From positions 604-62,706 of the forward strand of contig JAOABC010000007.1 in the NCBI GenBank assembly GCA_026418535.1: a stretch of DNA of 62,103 nucleotides, read 5' to 3'. The first letter of the stretch is position 1. Every line of letters starts with the position of its first letter. This stretch comes from Hydrogenothermaceae bacterium (GTDB lineage Bacteria; Aquificota; Aquificia; Aquificales; Hydrogenothermaceae). Below are positions 39,671 to 48,849 of the stretch, piece after piece. The notes below the pieces were generated by a model, which saw only the letters and a program-made list of their open reading frames with translations, was not told where the DNA came from and searched no databases. A program made the position numbers and the translations under genes.

Positions 39671-39689
39671 AGTCAAAATACATGCCAAT
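39671..39689 (-). promoter_or_regulatory. Sigma-54-like promoter of the porin gene
   Basis: On the minus strand 39689-39671 reads ATTGGCATGTATTTTGACT, identical to the glnB element except one base. It lies about 115 bases before the porin start codon, with an AT-rich leader between. Confidence 0.5.
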
Positions 39690-39718
39690 CTCGGTTTAAG
39701 GAAAATTAAGGGAAGATG

Positions 39719-39733
39719 GATCTCCCGGAGATC
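39719..39733 (-). terminator. Hairpin after the 1332-aa gene, weak terminator
   Basis: GATCTCC and GGAGATC around a single C form a perfect stem right after the stop codon of the surface protein gene. There is no T run after it on the minus strand, so its strength as a terminator is doubtful. Confidence 0.35.
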
Positions 39734-39734
39734 T

Positions 39735-42700
39735 TTAAATCTGTACTCTTCTTGTCATTCTTGCAAAAATTCCAAGCAGTGTAACAATAAACCATCCAAA
39801 ATCCAGTCCACCTCCCCGACCCATAGAACATCCACCTCCTCCTGTTGGAGAAGGAGGAAAAACAGGTGTATTGTTTGAGGTTGAAGGAGTTGGCGTTATG
39901 TTTTCCCTAGAGGATGTTCCTATATAGAGAGACGACACTACATTATTACTACTGTCAATATCACAATCTGAATTATCTTTAATCTCCATATTAATGTTAT
40001 CTCCTTGTATGCTTACGCTACTAACACATTCAGAAGCAGTGTTTTGTGGATATATCTGCTTATAATCACTTCCCTTTTTTATGTACAGAACAGGGCTTGA
40101 TGGTAGATTCTTATATTGGATAGATAGTGTAGATCTCTCTGATACAATGTTTAGACCTGTCAGGAAGTTAAATCCGCTTATGTTAGGATTTTTTGATATT
40201 TTGCTGTAATCTTTAACTCCTTCCACTAACACATCTACTACTTCACCGTATACTGGTATCTGTGATACGTTGCCGTTACTGTCTTTTAATGTAAGGACCG
40301 TGTTATATATGCCCACTTTATCAGCATCTATTGTTATTGTTATATTATCTCCAGTAGAACTTACTTGGAATGGTGGTGTTCTTAGGACTTTATAAGGAGG
40401 AGAAATCGATATACTTGTAATTTTAGTGTTAGAAGCTGATTTTATTCCAATTGTTTGGGCATATGTCTGTCCTATCAAAATCTTTCCAAAGTTAATAATC
40501 TCTTTGTCAAACTCTAATGTGGATGTTGTCTTAGAATTACCTATTCCTTTTCCCTTTATTGTTATTACTGTCGGTGTGGATGAATGATCAAAAAGTAGAG
40601 ATAGGGTACTAGAAAAAGTTCCAGTTACTGTTGGATTGAATTTTGCTACCAGTTTTAAAGTCTCTCCGGCTTTTATCGTCTTGTTGTTTGGTTCTTCTAT
40701 CGTAAATGGAGATGAGGGTTTGTCAATAGACAGGATACTTATATCTTTTGAAGAGTTGTTTTTAATACTTAGAACCATACTTTTTGTTTCATTTATGTTT
40801 ACTTCTCCAAAATCAACTATTGATTGTGATATCTCAACATTAATAGTAACACCTGTTCCTTGTAAAGGTATTTCTATACTTCCATTTATCACATCTGAAG
40901 ATATATTCACTTTACTTGTATGGATTCCGGAAGACTTTGGAGTGTATTTTATAAGGAGTTTTAAGCTTGAATTTGGAATAATATTCACTGGAGTGACTGG
41001 CATATTTAATATACTAAAATTATCCCCTACACTTATTTTACTTATATTAAGATTGTCGTTTCCTGTATTTGTTATAACTAACTCTTTTGTGCTTTCCGTA
41101 TTTACTGCTACCATCCCAAAGTCTATAGATTCTAAATTAACGGATATTTTAGCTCCTTTTCCTTGTCCTGTTAGAGATATTTCTTTATCCCCTGCATCTG
41201 TCTTTATAAGCATTTTTCCGGAGTAGCCAATCACTTCTTTTGGCTTAAATATATAATAAATAGTCGCTTGCATCCCAGGTTCTATAGTTTTTGGGCAAGG
41301 TTCCTCCACTTCAAATCCAGATATATTTTCTCCACAACTTAATATATTTAATGTATCATCCCCGGTGTTTCGTACTAATATTCCCTTTTTAAAACTATCA
41401 TTTACCTTAATTTGACCAAAATCTAAGTAATTCTGGTTTATATACAATATCGGCGCTATTGCCTTTGCACTAAGATTAATAGAATTTGTGGACAAGGATG
41501 GATTATCTGTACTTATATATATCTTTCCAGTCGCATTTTCCCGGAAATCAGATTTATATCTTACAGTGAATATAACGGAGCTTCCTGGATTTAGATTTAT
41601 AGGAAAATTTGCAGCTCTGTCTTTTATCTCTAGAATCTCAAATTTTTCATTGTTAGAGATGACGTTTGTTATCTTGTAAGATATATTACCATTGTTAGTT
41701 ATTTTAATGATCATATCTTTAGAGCTACCTACTCTGACTTGCTTAAAGTCTAATTCACCATTATTCTGATTATCTCCTTCTTCTAAAAACATCAAAGCAG
41801 ATACACTATTTCCCTGAAGACTGATTATTTTATCACCTGCATCAGAGTGTACAGTTATAGAGGATGTGTAGGTACTTGGTGACTTGGGGCTAAATTGTAT
41901 TGTTATGCTTATTTCAGCACCAGGGACTAACTCTAAATAAGTAGTTTTATCACTATCCGTTAACTTGTTATCTATTCCGGAGTAAGTGAAAGGCTGAGAT
42001 AGTGAGGAAAGATCGTATATCTTTAGATTTGAATCTCCTATATTTCTTATCTTTATACTCTTTGTTGCTATACTTCCAGTATTTAATGTTCCGAAGTCTA
42101 GTAGAGGAGGTCTCAGTATGGATCCATCTTCTGTATATATTTCAATTTGAGGCTGTCCTAAAGTAAACCTCTGAGCGTATATATCTGAACCGGATGTATC
42201 TTTATTTCGTCCATCCTTCCAGACAACTAAAAACTCATTTTTGTCAGGATTGTAAGCAATAACCGGAGATAGCTGATTTGCGTTGTGTGTTGATATGAAG
42301 TAGTTAGAACCTCTAAAACTTCCCTCAGATTCTACGTACTGACCATATATATCCATGTTCTCTATAGAAACTGAGCCATTTCTACTGTCCTGCCAAATTA
42401 CAAAAAATCGTTGGTTGACATCATCATAACCAATATTAGGAGATGTATATTTAAAACTACCACTGTCAGAGATTTTAAAGTCTGTTCCATATATTCCAGA
42501 CCCAGAGCTAAGTAGAGCTCCATATATCTTCTGTAAGCCTCCATCACGAAAGTCTTCCCAAACCACTAAAAATCTCTTTGTAACAGGATCTATCTTTATG
42601 GCAGGATTTTCTGCAGGGGACGTTCCGCTATTTAACTTTCTAAGTACTGTTGCTTGGTTTATTTCAAAGTCATATATCTGGTATATACTTTTTACCGTGT

Positions 42701-43733
42701 TATTCTTTTCATACTCCCATGTTTCAGTAACTACGTCATTATCATCACATACATTATCGTTATCCCCTTCTCCATTGTTTGTACAGCTACACTTTAGATT
42801 ACCTACAGCCCTCTCTCCACTCACAACTATAGAGCATATACCAGAAGTATTGTCACACTCTACATCTACGCCGGAGATATTATCTAAATATTCATATGTG
42901 TGTATTTCTTCCATAGGAGAGGGCTCTGTATAGCTTATTTTTCTGACTTTGTATTCAGAATTACTTGATCTTGACCTAATTATATCTGTTTCTATCGAGC
43001 TTAAATCACCTTTTATTTTAGCGTATCCTACAAAAGTAGAGTCGGAACCAAAGCTATAAAACACAGATCTTTTAAAACACTCTTGTCTTACTGATTTTTT
43101 ACGATCTCTATTTTCAATCCAAACAATAACAAACTCATCTTTTACTTCGTTGTACTTGACTTTTGGTTTTATTCTAGCCACTAAGTTATCAGAAAAAATA
43201 GAAGTGTAATTCAATTTTCCTTCATTACCAAGTTTACCTTCGGGATTAAAGTTATTACAATTAATGTTCCCCTCCCCTAAATCCAACGCCCTATAGTAAA
43301 TTCCCCCATCGTTGGTATTGTATCTTCCGTCTTGCCATACGATTAGCACTCTTCCTTCATTCTGTCTGTATGCAATAGAAGGTGATGTTTGATGTTTTTC
43401 AGAGTTTGTATTTATTTTAAACTCTGTTCCGCAAGCTGTACCATCCTCCTTTAAAAACTTCCCATACACATCTCCATTTCCATCTCTCCAATCTTCCCAA
43501 ACAAGGAAGTATATTTTCTTGTCTCTAAGGTAGATTATCTGGGGATTCTGCTGTTCACCATTTTCTTTTACCAGTTCTAAATTATCACCTACTAACGCTT
43601 TTTTTTGTAATTTAGGTTCTCCATGACCAAGAAGATTGTAAGTAGTATTAGAACTACTGGACCCCTTGCAACTTACAAGATTGTACACAAGAAGAAATAT
43701 AGCCAAAATTTTTAAGTATACCTTCACTTTCAT
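39735..43733 (-). CDS. Large surface protein: lipobox, six propeller-like repeats, HYDIN-type Ig repeats, GGGGC tail
   Basis: 1332 residues. N-terminal lipobox YNLVSC at about residue 23. Residues about 60-530 hold six repeats with a (V/I)W-acidic/Gln-x-x-R core: VWEDWRDGNGDVYG, VWQDGRY, VWIENRD, VWEDFRDG, IWQDSRNG, VWKDGRN. Six would make a six-bladed beta-propeller. Then come about six ASPM-SPD2-HYDIN-like repeats (LDFG-x-x-x-x-(G/N)...I-x-N-x-G). The end is PTGGGGCSMGRGGG, a helix (FGWFIVTLLGIFA) and RR. Having both a lipobox and such a tail is odd. It lies 16 bases after a lipoprotein gene that itself follows pilQ, so it is the end of the pilus operon. Role unknown; adhesion is a guess. 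Confidence 0.8.
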   Translation of the reverse strand: MKVKVYLKILAIFLLVYNLVSCKGSSSSNTTYNLLGHGEPKLQKKALVGDNLELVKENGEQQNPQIIYLRDKKIYFLVWEDWRDGNGDVYGKFLKEDGTACGTEFKINTNSEKHQTSPSIAYRQNEGRVLIVWQDGRYNTNDGGIYYRALDLGEGNINCNNFNPEGKLGNEGKLNYTSIFSDNLVARIKPKVKYNEVKDEFVIVWIENRDRKKSVRQECFKRSVFYSFGSDSTFVGYAKIKGDLSSIETDIIRSRSSNSEYKVRKISYTEPSPMEEIHTYEYLDNISGVDVECDNTSGICSIVVSGERAVGNLKCSCTNNGEGDNDNVCDDNDVVTETWEYEKNNTVKSIYQIYDFEINQATVLRKLNSGTSPAENPAIKIDPVTKRFLVVWEDFRDGGLQKIYGALLSSGSGIYGTDFKISDSGSFKYTSPNIGYDDVNQRFFVIWQDSRNGSVSIENMDIYGQYVESEGSFRGSNYFISTHNANQLSPVIAYNPDKNEFLVVWKDGRNKDTSGSDIYAQRFTLGQPQIEIYTEDGSILRPPLLDFGTLNTGSIATKSIKIRNIGDSNLKIYDLSSLSQPFTYSGIDNKLTDSDKTTYLELVPGAEISITIQFSPKSPSTYTSSITVHSDAGDKIISLQGNSVSALMFLEEGDNQNNGELDFKQVRVGSSKDMIIKITNNGNISYKITNVISNNEKFEILEIKDRAANFPINLNPGSSVIFTVRYKSDFRENATGKIYISTDNPSLSTNSINLSAKAIAPILYINQNYLDFGQIKVNDSFKKGILVRNTGDDTLNILSCGENISGFEVEEPCPKTIEPGMQATIYYIFKPKEVIGYSGKMLIKTDAGDKEISLTGQGKGAKISVNLESIDFGMVAVNTESTKELVITNTGNDNLNISKISVGDNFSILNMPVTPVNIIPNSSLKLLIKYTPKSSGIHTSKVNISSDVINGSIEIPLQGTGVTINVEISQSIVDFGEVNINETKSMVLSIKNNSSKDISILSIDKPSSPFTIEEPNNKTIKAGETLKLVAKFNPTVTGTFSSTLSLLFDHSSTPTVITIKGKGIGNSKTTSTLEFDKEIINFGKILIGQTYAQTIGIKSASNTKITSISISPPYKVLRTPPFQVSSTGDNITITIDADKVGIYNTVLTLKDSNGNVSQIPVYGEVVDVLVEGVKDYSKISKNPNISGFNFLTGLNIVSERSTLSIQYKNLPSSPVLYIKKGSDYKQIYPQNTASECVSSVSIQGDNINMEIKDNSDCDIDSSNNVVSSLYIGTSSRENITPTPSTSNNTPVFPPSPTGGGGCSMGRGGGLDFGWFIVTLLGIFARMTRRVQI

Positions 43734-43749
43734 AACCCTCCTCCTTTAC

Positions 43750-44385
43750 CTAAGGTTGTGATGATCTATAGTAGTCAGAAAGATTGAATGTTCCAAGATT
43801 TATCTCAAAACTTTTCTCTATACCAGTTGATATCTCTTTAGCTTTAAAGCTTAATGCAGCATAAACTTTGTAACCAGAGTTCCCATTAAAGTTAAACTGG
43901 TAGACAGAACAGATAGCAGGAATGGAACCATAATTTTGAATTAAACAGCTCTTTATATCTTGGTCTATTACAGGGAAAGTTACCTTCGAGGAACTAGTAA
44001 CTTCTAAGCTAATAGAAGGACTTGCATAGCTTGTAAAACATCTTTGCATCGGATCTGTGAAGTTTGTAGCTGGATAAAATCTAAGCTTTGAGTCGTAGAT
44101 GTAGACACTGGATTTTTTTAGATTTGATGGAGAATTGTCTTTCTCTTTGACTATAAAAGTCAGGGTTTGCAGTTCTGACTGGTCCATTGGGATGTATTGC
44201 ACACAGACATTGTTTTCAAGTTTTAGATCTACTAAGTCTACATCCACTGTTGGTTTCTCTATTGATGTTGAAAGTATAACAGTTCCAAAATAGTCACTTC
44301 CTGGTGCCATTCCTGAACCTCCACAGGATGAAAAAAGTAGTGAAGTAAAAGCTAAGAATGACGCTAAGGCTTTACTGTTTTTCAT
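43750..44385 (-). CDS. Predicted lipoprotein in the pilus operon
   Basis: 211 residues with signal and lipobox FSSC followed by GGSGMAPGSD. The rest is beta-rich, with four cysteines besides the lipid-bearing one; no family recognised. It lies 18 bases after pilQ and 16 before the 1332-aa gene. It may be a pilotin-like helper for the PilQ secretin or a partner of the surface protein; neither has direct support. Confidence 0.65.
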   Translation of the reverse strand: MKNSKALASFLAFTSLLFSSCGGSGMAPGSDYFGTVILSTSIEKPTVDVDLVDLKLENNVCVQYIPMDQSELQTLTFIVKEKDNSPSNLKKSSVYIYDSKLRFYPATNFTDPMQRCFTSYASPSISLEVTSSSKVTFPVIDQDIKSCLIQNYGSIPAICSVYQFNFNGNSGYKVYAALSFKAKEISTGIEKSFEINLGTFNLSDYYRSSQP

Positions 44386-44403
44386 TTTCCAAACCTCTTA
44401 TTT

Positions 44404-46257
44404 TTATTCATAAACTATCTTAGGAGATATGAATATTAAAAGCTCTGTTGAAGCTTCTTGTCTATAGTCATTTTTAAACAGATTACCAAGGATAGGTATT
44501 CTCATTAATCTTGGTATACCTCTCTCAGAATAATACTGCTTTTTCTCCAATATACCACCAAGAACAGCTGTACTTCCATCTTTAACAGATATCCTGTTTA
44601 TCAGGGTCTTTGTATATATAGGGGGTGCCCCACCAGTTAACTGTCTAGTAAAATCCGGCTCATCCTTAGACAGCTCTATGTTTAAGAGAATATTTCCATC
44701 TATAAATGTAAATGGTGTTACTTTAAGTTGTAGGACAGCATTCTTAAACATGACGTTTCCTGGGGTTGTGGCAGTTGATCCAGTTATGTATGGTATTTCG
44801 TAACCTTGCCTTATGACCGCTGTCTCTCCATCGGATGTGAGAACCTTTGGAGCAGATAGTAATTTAGTTTTACCTATCCTCTCTAAAGCAGATAATCTTA
44901 CATCAACAAAATTTGTCAATCCTCCTGCAATTAGCCCAAACGAGAAACCCTGATTTGGAAGTGTACCAGCTGAAAAATCTACAGCATATCTGGAGTTTGG
45001 AGAGATAACACTCTGAGAGTTTGCTCCCACAATGGATAAGTTGCTGCTAATATACTGACCTCCCCACTGTATGCCTAAGTCTTTAATACGTTCAGAAGAT
45101 ATCTCAACGATCCTTGCTTCTATTTGAACTTGGTAAGGTCTTTCTAAAAGAATTCTGTCATATTTATACTTTATTCTATCTATAACCTCCGGATAATCAG
45201 AGATACATAATCTAGGAAGTTTAGAGATCATGTAGTCTCCTCTAACCTGCTGGGAAGGGGTAGTTCCAATCTGTTGTTGCATCTGTTGAGAAGCTACGGA
45301 AGTCTCTTTTTCTTCCGAAACTTCTCCAGTTTTCATTAATTTGGGTACCTGGACTACTTGCGGAGGTATACCAGACCTTGTTTCTATCGTAGAAATGTCT
45401 ATGCTTTTATATTTGAATGTTATGCTACCTATATCACTCAACTCTGAGTACTTTATATTGTTATAAATTTCTCCTGGTTCTAACTCCCTAACATAGAAAC
45501 ATTTTGACACTATTCTACTCTTCATCTTCTTAGATATCAATGGAGATACCTTCTGGATATTTTCATCAAAGTCTATTAAAACTATTACTTTTTTTACATC
45601 ATCGTAGAATATTCTTCCATATGGACTTAAGTTGTACTTTATAGACTCTTCGATCTCTTTGAAATCTTCTTTTGACATACTATAGTCTTTTCTTATAGGT
45701 TTTCCTTTTTTTTCAAAAAGTTCTCTCTGTTTTTGCCCTACTTCCTGCATATACTTACTGTAGTCAGTAGCAAATAACCTTAACTTAGAAACATTCTCTT
45801 TTATATCTTTGTAGTAAAGAGAGTAAGAGAGATTGTCATACTCGAGGATAGCACTCTCTGTTTTTATAGATTTAGCGTACTCTACTAATCTGTTGAACGG
45901 TTCTGGGCCAATAGTTCCTATAACATCTAACGGAAATGCAACCGAGAACTCTTCAGCCTCTTTTATGTAGTAAACACCTAAATTACTGTCTTTTGCTGCT
46001 AAAAGACCATTCTGTATAAGCACCATGTTCAAGAGTTTATAACTGTCTAGCGGTTTCTGTATACTCAAACTAACCAACTTATCTCTATAGGCTATTGCAT
46101 TCTTATCCCATATGATATTCATCTTTGAAATGTTCGTAATAGCCTCCACTGCTGTGGAAAGCTTTGCGTTGTTGAGCTCTATAAGTATTTTTTCTCCATG
46201 AGCAGCAAAAGTGTAAGCACCCAAAAAGCAAGTAAATAGAAAGAATCTAACCTTCAT
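44404..46257 (-). CDS. pilQ: Type IV pilus secretin PilQ-like
   Basis: 617 residues with a signal peptide. An N-terminal STN-like domain (KILIELNNAKLSTAVEAITNISKMNIIWD) is followed by N domains with a Met/Gln-rich linker. The secretin core has VQIEARIVEISSERIKDLGIQWGG and ends with GIPRLMRIPILGNLFKND and LLIFISPKIV. It differs from the GspD at 8147 and lies in pilM-N-O-P order, so it is the pilus secretin. It overlaps the pilP-like gene by 4 bases. Confidence 0.9.
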   Translation of the reverse strand: MKVRFFLFTCFLGAYTFAAHGEKILIELNNAKLSTAVEAITNISKMNIIWDKNAIAYRDKLVSLSIQKPLDSYKLLNMVLIQNGLLAAKDSNLGVYYIKEAEEFSVAFPLDVIGTIGPEPFNRLVEYAKSIKTESAILEYDNLSYSLYYKDIKENVSKLRLFATDYSKYMQEVGQKQRELFEKKGKPIRKDYSMSKEDFKEIEESIKYNLSPYGRIFYDDVKKVIVLIDFDENIQKVSPLISKKMKSRIVSKCFYVRELEPGEIYNNIKYSELSDIGSITFKYKSIDISTIETRSGIPPQVVQVPKLMKTGEVSEEKETSVASQQMQQQIGTTPSQQVRGDYMISKLPRLCISDYPEVIDRIKYKYDRILLERPYQVQIEARIVEISSERIKDLGIQWGGQYISSNLSIVGANSQSVISPNSRYAVDFSAGTLPNQGFSFGLIAGGLTNFVDVRLSALERIGKTKLLSAPKVLTSDGETAVIRQGYEIPYITGSTATTPGNVMFKNAVLQLKVTPFTFIDGNILLNIELSKDEPDFTRQLTGGAPPIYTKTLINRISVKDGSTAVLGGILEKKQYYSERGIPRLMRIPILGNLFKNDYRQEASTELLIFISPKIVYE

Positions 46258-46505
46258 CTTACCAACCCATCTCTACTATCTAACATCTTTTTCGGCTCTT
46301 TCTTAACTTTCATCAGTTTTGTTCCCTCCGGAGTTTCTAATATTAAAAACTTCTCTCCGTTCTCTTTTTGGATGTAACCAACAGTCGTCTCTAAACCTGT
46401 AAAAGGCCCTAAATCTGGAAGCTTCCCTGTGGAAGGTAAAGGAGGTATATCTGCAGCAAAAGAGAGCGACACAAAATATACAATCATAGATAATAGCTTT
46501 ATCAT
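46254..46505 (-). CDS. Small periplasmic PilP-like protein
   Basis: 83 residues: signal peptide (MIKLLSMIVYFVSLSFA), a Pro-rich stretch, then a short beta domain (LETTVGYIQKENGEKFLILETPEGTKLMKVKKE). Position between pilO and pilQ suggests a minimal PilP, which links the inner-membrane PilNO to PilQ. It is about half the size of classical PilP. Confidence 0.5.
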   Translation of the reverse strand: MIKLLSMIVYFVSLSFAADIPPLPSTGKLPDLGPFTGLETTVGYIQKENGEKFLILETPEGTKLMKVKKEPKKMLDSRDGLVR

Positions 46506-46506
46506 T

Positions 46507-47208
46507 TTACGTATCCTCCGGTTTGTAGTATGTAGATGCCTCTACGTTGAATTTTAACCAACCTGTCTCTCTTTTTGCTTCAATACTCCTTATATGGATA
46601 ATTCTCTCCATTTTAGAGAATTCTTCAACGAATCCTATCAACGAGTTAGAGCTGCCAGTTACAGAGAAATTAAAATCTACCGTTCTTAACTTTATGGAGT
46701 TTTCTGGTAGTTTTTGTGAACTATCTTTTCCCTGGCTTTTTTCTTTCCCTTTTTTCTCAGCTTCTTGTAAAGTTTTTACTTTACCATCACTCCCATCATA
46801 GTAGAGAATTATCTCCTTATCTTTACTTTCAAGAACCTTAAATTCACTTATTACAACCTTATGTTTGGATGCTAACTTAGAGAAGAGATGTAGTACACTA
46901 TCCATCTCTGGTTTTTTCGGAACGACCCTATCCATATCTTCGATTTTTTTCAAGATCTCTTGATTTTTAAACTGAATCTCCTTTAATTTTTCATCTACAT
47001 TTTTCAGTGTACCCTGATTGTAAACAGCTTTTAACGTATTCAACTCTGATTTGAGCTTACCAACTTCCTCTTCTAAAGTATTCAACTCTTTCTTTTTATC
47101 TTCCACTACAAATACATATATGACATAGGCTGCTATTATTCCAAATACAGAGACAAGTATTAATTTCTGCCAGAAAGGGGCTTTTTTAAACTCCTCTACA
47201 AACTCCAT
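46507..47208 (-). CDS. pilO: Type IV pilus assembly protein PilO
   Basis: About 233 residues from ATG 47208 (AGGTGG 8 bases upstream). One transmembrane helix (about 15-35), a long coiled coil (about 40-105), then a periplasmic ferredoxin-like domain typical of PilO. A Lys/Glu/Gln/Ser-rich insert (EKKGKEKSQGKDSSQK) lies within that domain. It begins one base after the pilN stop. Confidence 0.8.
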   Translation of the reverse strand: MEFVEEFKKAPFWQKLILVSVFGIIAAYVIYVFVVEDKKKELNTLEEEVGKLKSELNTLKAVYNQGTLKNVDEKLKEIQFKNQEILKKIEDMDRVVPKKPEMDSVLHLFSKLASKHKVVISEFKVLESKDKEIILYYDGSDGKVKTLQEAEKKGKEKSQGKDSSQKLPENSIKLRTVDFNFSVTGSSNSLIGFVEEFSKMERIIHIRSIEAKRETGWLKFNVEASTYYKPEDT

Positions 47209-47209
47209 C

Positions 47210-47806
47210 TCAATTACCACCTAACTTTTTAAGGTCGAAGGAAAAGAAGTAGTACGTCGTATTAGTCTTAGATAGCTTCAACTCCATATTGGATACGGAA
47301 ACATCGTAGTTTTTCTCCAGGTTCTTGTAGTAGATAGATATGAGGTTAGGGTTAAATGCGTATCCTAAAATGTTACCATTATCTAGGGACAGTTTTATAC
47401 TTTCTAACCATAAGCCTTCAGGAACAGAATTTATTGAAAAACTAAGCATTCTAACAGTATTTGTCTTGTAGAGGGCTAAATTCTCGTATACTTTCAATTT
47501 CTCATTGAGTACTTTTGTAAGTTTTTCCTTCTCCGAAATTTCTTTTTTTACTTTGTCTACTCTAGACTGGATAATCTTATACCTATTTATCTCAGAAAAT
47601 ATTCGCAGCTTCTCTTCATTTAATTTTTCCATCTCTGTTTCAATAATAAAATAGTAAACAATAGGTGATACTAATAGAACTATGAATATAATTGCTAAGA
47701 TAGCATCTGATCCTGAATAGAGTCTACCTAGCTCTACCCCCTTTATTCCAGATAGATCTAATCCTTTTTTATTTTTTTTCTTAGGATTGAGGTTTATCTT
47801 TATCAT
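47210..47806 (-). CDS. pilN: Type IV pilus assembly protein PilN
   Basis: 198 residues. The N-terminus MIKINLNPKKKNKKG is the INLLP-type PilM-binding motif. Then a membrane helix (about 33-53), a coiled coil and a periplasmic alpha/beta domain with VPEGLWLESIKL. Overlaps pilM by 4 bases. Confidence 0.88.
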   Translation of the reverse strand: MIKINLNPKKKNKKGLDLSGIKGVELGRLYSGSDAILAIIFIVLLVSPIVYYFIIETEMEKLNEEKLRIFSEINRYKIIQSRVDKVKKEISEKEKLTKVLNEKLKVYENLALYKTNTVRMLSFSINSVPEGLWLESIKLSLDNGNILGYAFNPNLISIYYKNLEKNYDVSVSNMELKLSKTNTTYYFFSFDLKKLGGN

Positions 47807-48759
47807 TCCTCAATACCTCTATATGCAAGAGAAATTGGAGTAGCAAAAATTTGCAGAGGAAATGAACTCCTATAATCCATGCCGAGGGCAATCGCTGGGT
47901 CTAAATCTTCCAGGAAAAACCTAGAGCCAAATCTTAGCTGCATGTATGCCTTAATCTCCGGATATTTAACAAAAAATCCTGATGTGTATATTATCCTTGG
48001 TTCGTTTATAGCTAAAAAAAAGTAGTTTATCTCTTCTATAAGCCTGATAACTTCTCTTTCTTTATCGTCTGGAGACATCTGTTCATATCTCTCTATGTTA
48101 AAGTCTAATGGTTGTAGCGTTATGGCATCCTTGGAAAATAACATATAGCATTCGTTCTTATCTAAATGTATAATACATATGTTATTCTCCTTACTATGAC
48201 TTTCCACCTTGTCTCTTTGTAGTAAAGCAAGATTTATAAGGGAGATTCCTACACTATCTATTACTATTGGTTGTATTCCTGCAGCTTCTCCTATGCTAAA
48301 AATCCTATTGATCATATCACTCTTGGTTATAACTATAACCAAATAAAAAAAACCATCTTCTTCTGCAAGAACTGCATAGTCGTATACGGTAGAGACTTCA
48401 GGATTCCCAAGCTCTTCCCTTAGATTCCACTCTATAGCTTCTCTTAGCTCTTTGTCTTGTGCTTTTGGAATTTTAAGATTCTTAAAGAGAGTTTCAGAAA
48501 TGGGTACACTGAAGTTAGCGTGCTTTATAGTTAGGCCTTTACTCTCTATCTCCTCTCTTAAAATACGACCACTTTGGTCTTCATCTTTGACTATCTCAAA
48601 CTCAAAAGGAAGAATTGGAAAAGATATAGAATCTATCTCTTTTTGAAGAATTGCTACTCTACAGAAGTCTTTATCAACCTCTATACCAACATATTTCTTC
48701 TGCTTCCTTAGTATGAACTTTAATTTGGAAGATAAATCCAAATCTCTAAGTTTAAACAT
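47803..48759 (-). CDS. pilM: Type IV pilus assembly protein PilM
   Basis: About 318 residues from ATG 48759 (AAGGA 8 bases upstream; ATG 48768 abuts it). Actin-like fold: YVGIEVDKDFCRVAILQ, the FSVPISETLFKNLKIPKAQDKELREAIEWNL block and GIQPIVIDSVGISLINL. It binds the N-terminus of PilN in the cytosol and forms the ring under the pilus alignment complex. First gene of the operon; TATAAT-like sequence lies at 48794-48789 on the minus strand. Confidence 0.9.
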   Translation of the reverse strand: MFKLRDLDLSSKLKFILRKQKKYVGIEVDKDFCRVAILQKEIDSISFPILPFEFEIVKDEDQSGRILREEIESKGLTIKHANFSVPISETLFKNLKIPKAQDKELREAIEWNLREELGNPEVSTVYDYAVLAEEDGFFYLVIVITKSDMINRIFSIGEAAGIQPIVIDSVGISLINLALLQRDKVESHSKENNICIIHLDKNECYMLFSKDAITLQPLDFNIERYEQMSPDDKEREVIRLIEEINYFFLAINEPRIIYTSGFFVKYPEIKAYMQLRFGSRFFLEDLDPAIALGMDYRSSFPLQIFATPISLAYRGIEE

Positions 48760-48849
48760 AAAAACCATCCTTAAATTTTACTATCTATATTATATTCGGA
48801 AAGACTACAAAAAATCTTAAAAATAAGAGTAGCTATGGCTTGTATCTTT

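Noticed and set aside
44404-46257. Second secretin as part of the T2SS
   Set aside because: It is encoded with pilM-N-O-P, has a PilQ-like N-terminal domain and differs from the gspD at 8147.
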